The position numbers were made by a program, and so were the translations under genes. From Streptomyces sp. NBC_01754 (lineage in GTDB: Bacteria; Actinomycetota; Actinomycetes; Streptomycetales; Streptomycetaceae), in contig NZ_CP109132.1 in assembly GCF_035918015.1 (NCBI RefSeq), positions 4,712,001 to 4,776,000 of the forward strand: a stretch of 64,000 nucleotides of DNA. The letters are read 5' to 3'. Under the pieces are notes generated by a model, which saw only the letters and a list, made by a program, of their open reading frames with translations, searched no databases and was not told the origin of the DNA. This document shows positions 63,536 through 64,000 of the stretch, one piece after another. Each line of letters opens with the position of its first letter. Within the stretch, counting starts at the first letter, position 1.

Positions 63536-64000
63536 ATGCCTCGCGAAGGCGCAGCGCTCGGCGATGCACCTTGAGATGCGGGACAGCTACATGCGGGATG
63601 ACCCGGAGTTCATCCGTTGGCAGGAAGGGCACCGGTACGACCCTGCCGACCGTGACTCGTGGTGGCGCTCGTGGCTGGACGTGGTGGCTGAGACGACGGG
63701 CCGGGGTGTTGCCATGCGCCGTCTTCGGATTGTCTCCGAGCCCCTGAGCGACTACGTGCGGTACGAGTACGACGGCACCTTTACGAACGTCGCAGCCGGC
63801 GAGGACGTCCGTTGGTTGCCGCGCTCGCGGGCGCGTGATCTGCTGCTCCCCGCGCTGGACGGGTGGGTCATGGATGAGGAAACCGTGATCCTCCACCATT
63901 TCAGCGGCGATGGTCAGTGGACCGGTCCGCGCATGGAAGTCCTGCACGATCCGGCATTGGCAGCGCAGTACGTCAGCGCGTACGAGGCAGCGTGGGAGCG
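63516..64000 (+). CDS. DUF6879 protein (partial, runs off the window)
   Basis: Open reading of 161 codons from a GTG at 63516 with no stop before the edge. GAGGG lies five bases upstream. The residues MRDSYMRDDPEFIRWQEGHR, WWRSWLDVV, GVAMRRLRIVSEPLSDYVRY and FSGDGQWTG match DUF6879. This family is found beside XRE/DUF397 proteins in Streptomyces; function unknown. It was missed by frame lists because it lacks an end here. It overlaps the previous gene by 20 bases, suggesting coupled translation. Confidence 0.75.
   Translation, partial: MATAVRECLAKAQRSAMHLEMRDSYMRDDPEFIRWQEGHRYDPADRDSWWRSWLDVVAETTGRGVAMRRLRIVSEPLSDYVRYEYDGTFTNVAAGEDVRWLPRSRARDLLLPALDGWVMDEETVILHHFSGDGQWTGPRMEVLHDPALAAQYVSAYEAAWE

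Larger units (their letters stand above)
57306..64000. mobile_element. Integrated phage-like element, left part (continues past window)
   Basis: From the attachment junction onwards the gene content changes to an integrase, small uncharacterised genes, an HNH endonuclease, an insertion sequence and a DUF6879 pair. GC content falls, most clearly at 59220-59450 and 61380-62110. No plasmid transfer (FtsK/TraB-like) or phage structural gene appears before the right edge, so prophage versus integrative element is undecided. Confidence 0.7.

Overview
The window is high-GC DNA from the chromosome of a Streptomyces species. The evidence is the strong third-position GC bias, GTG and TTG starts, LAETG sortase and XRE-DUF2690 families, and a gene order I recall from the S. 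coelicolor guaA - pcrA - icmB - sucCD - purNH - folD - mdh - trpS region. From about 57.3 kb to the right edge lies an integrated mobile element.

Layout. 0-7.6 kb: succinate-semialdehyde dehydrogenase, a GMC oxidoreductase with a ferredoxin-like cysteine motif, an LAETG surface protein, chorismate mutase behind a Phe/Tyr-rich leader peptide, and guaA. 7.9-21.1 kb: membrane and cell-envelope genes: a DoxX-like protein, a PspC protein divergent from a PspC sensor kinase/LuxR regulator pair, two NlpC/P60 hydrolases (one behind a c-di-AMP riboswitch), the helicase PcrA and an M23 peptidase. 21.6-30.8 kb: the B12-binding subunit IcmB, then a divergent five-gene cluster (DUF5691, SWIM zinc finger, MoxR AAA+ ATPase, DUF5682, VWA) that looks like one functional system of unknown role. 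31-47 kb: sucCD, an XRE-sigma-like membrane regulator, a DUF6350/PerM-like protein, purNH, a DUF2079 protein, folD, DUF3017, an XRE-DUF2690 protein and mdh. 47-57 kb: an AhpD-like protein and a MocR regulator, rocD, trpS, a 2H phosphoesterase, a dprE1/dprE2-like pair, a YihY protein and a D,D-carboxypeptidase.

57.2-64 kb: a small membrane-protein gene is cut at what I recall as the phiBT1 attB sequence, and a phiBT1-type large serine integrase follows. The element continues past the window with small genes, an HNH endonuclease, an IS630-family insertion and a DUF6879 pair. No tRNA, rRNA or CRISPR array was seen.

The main leads are the aromatic attenuator, the MoxR/VWA/SWIM cluster, the riboswitch, the phiBT1-type junction with an IS that borrows its stop codon, and a DprE1 homologue lacking two key residues.
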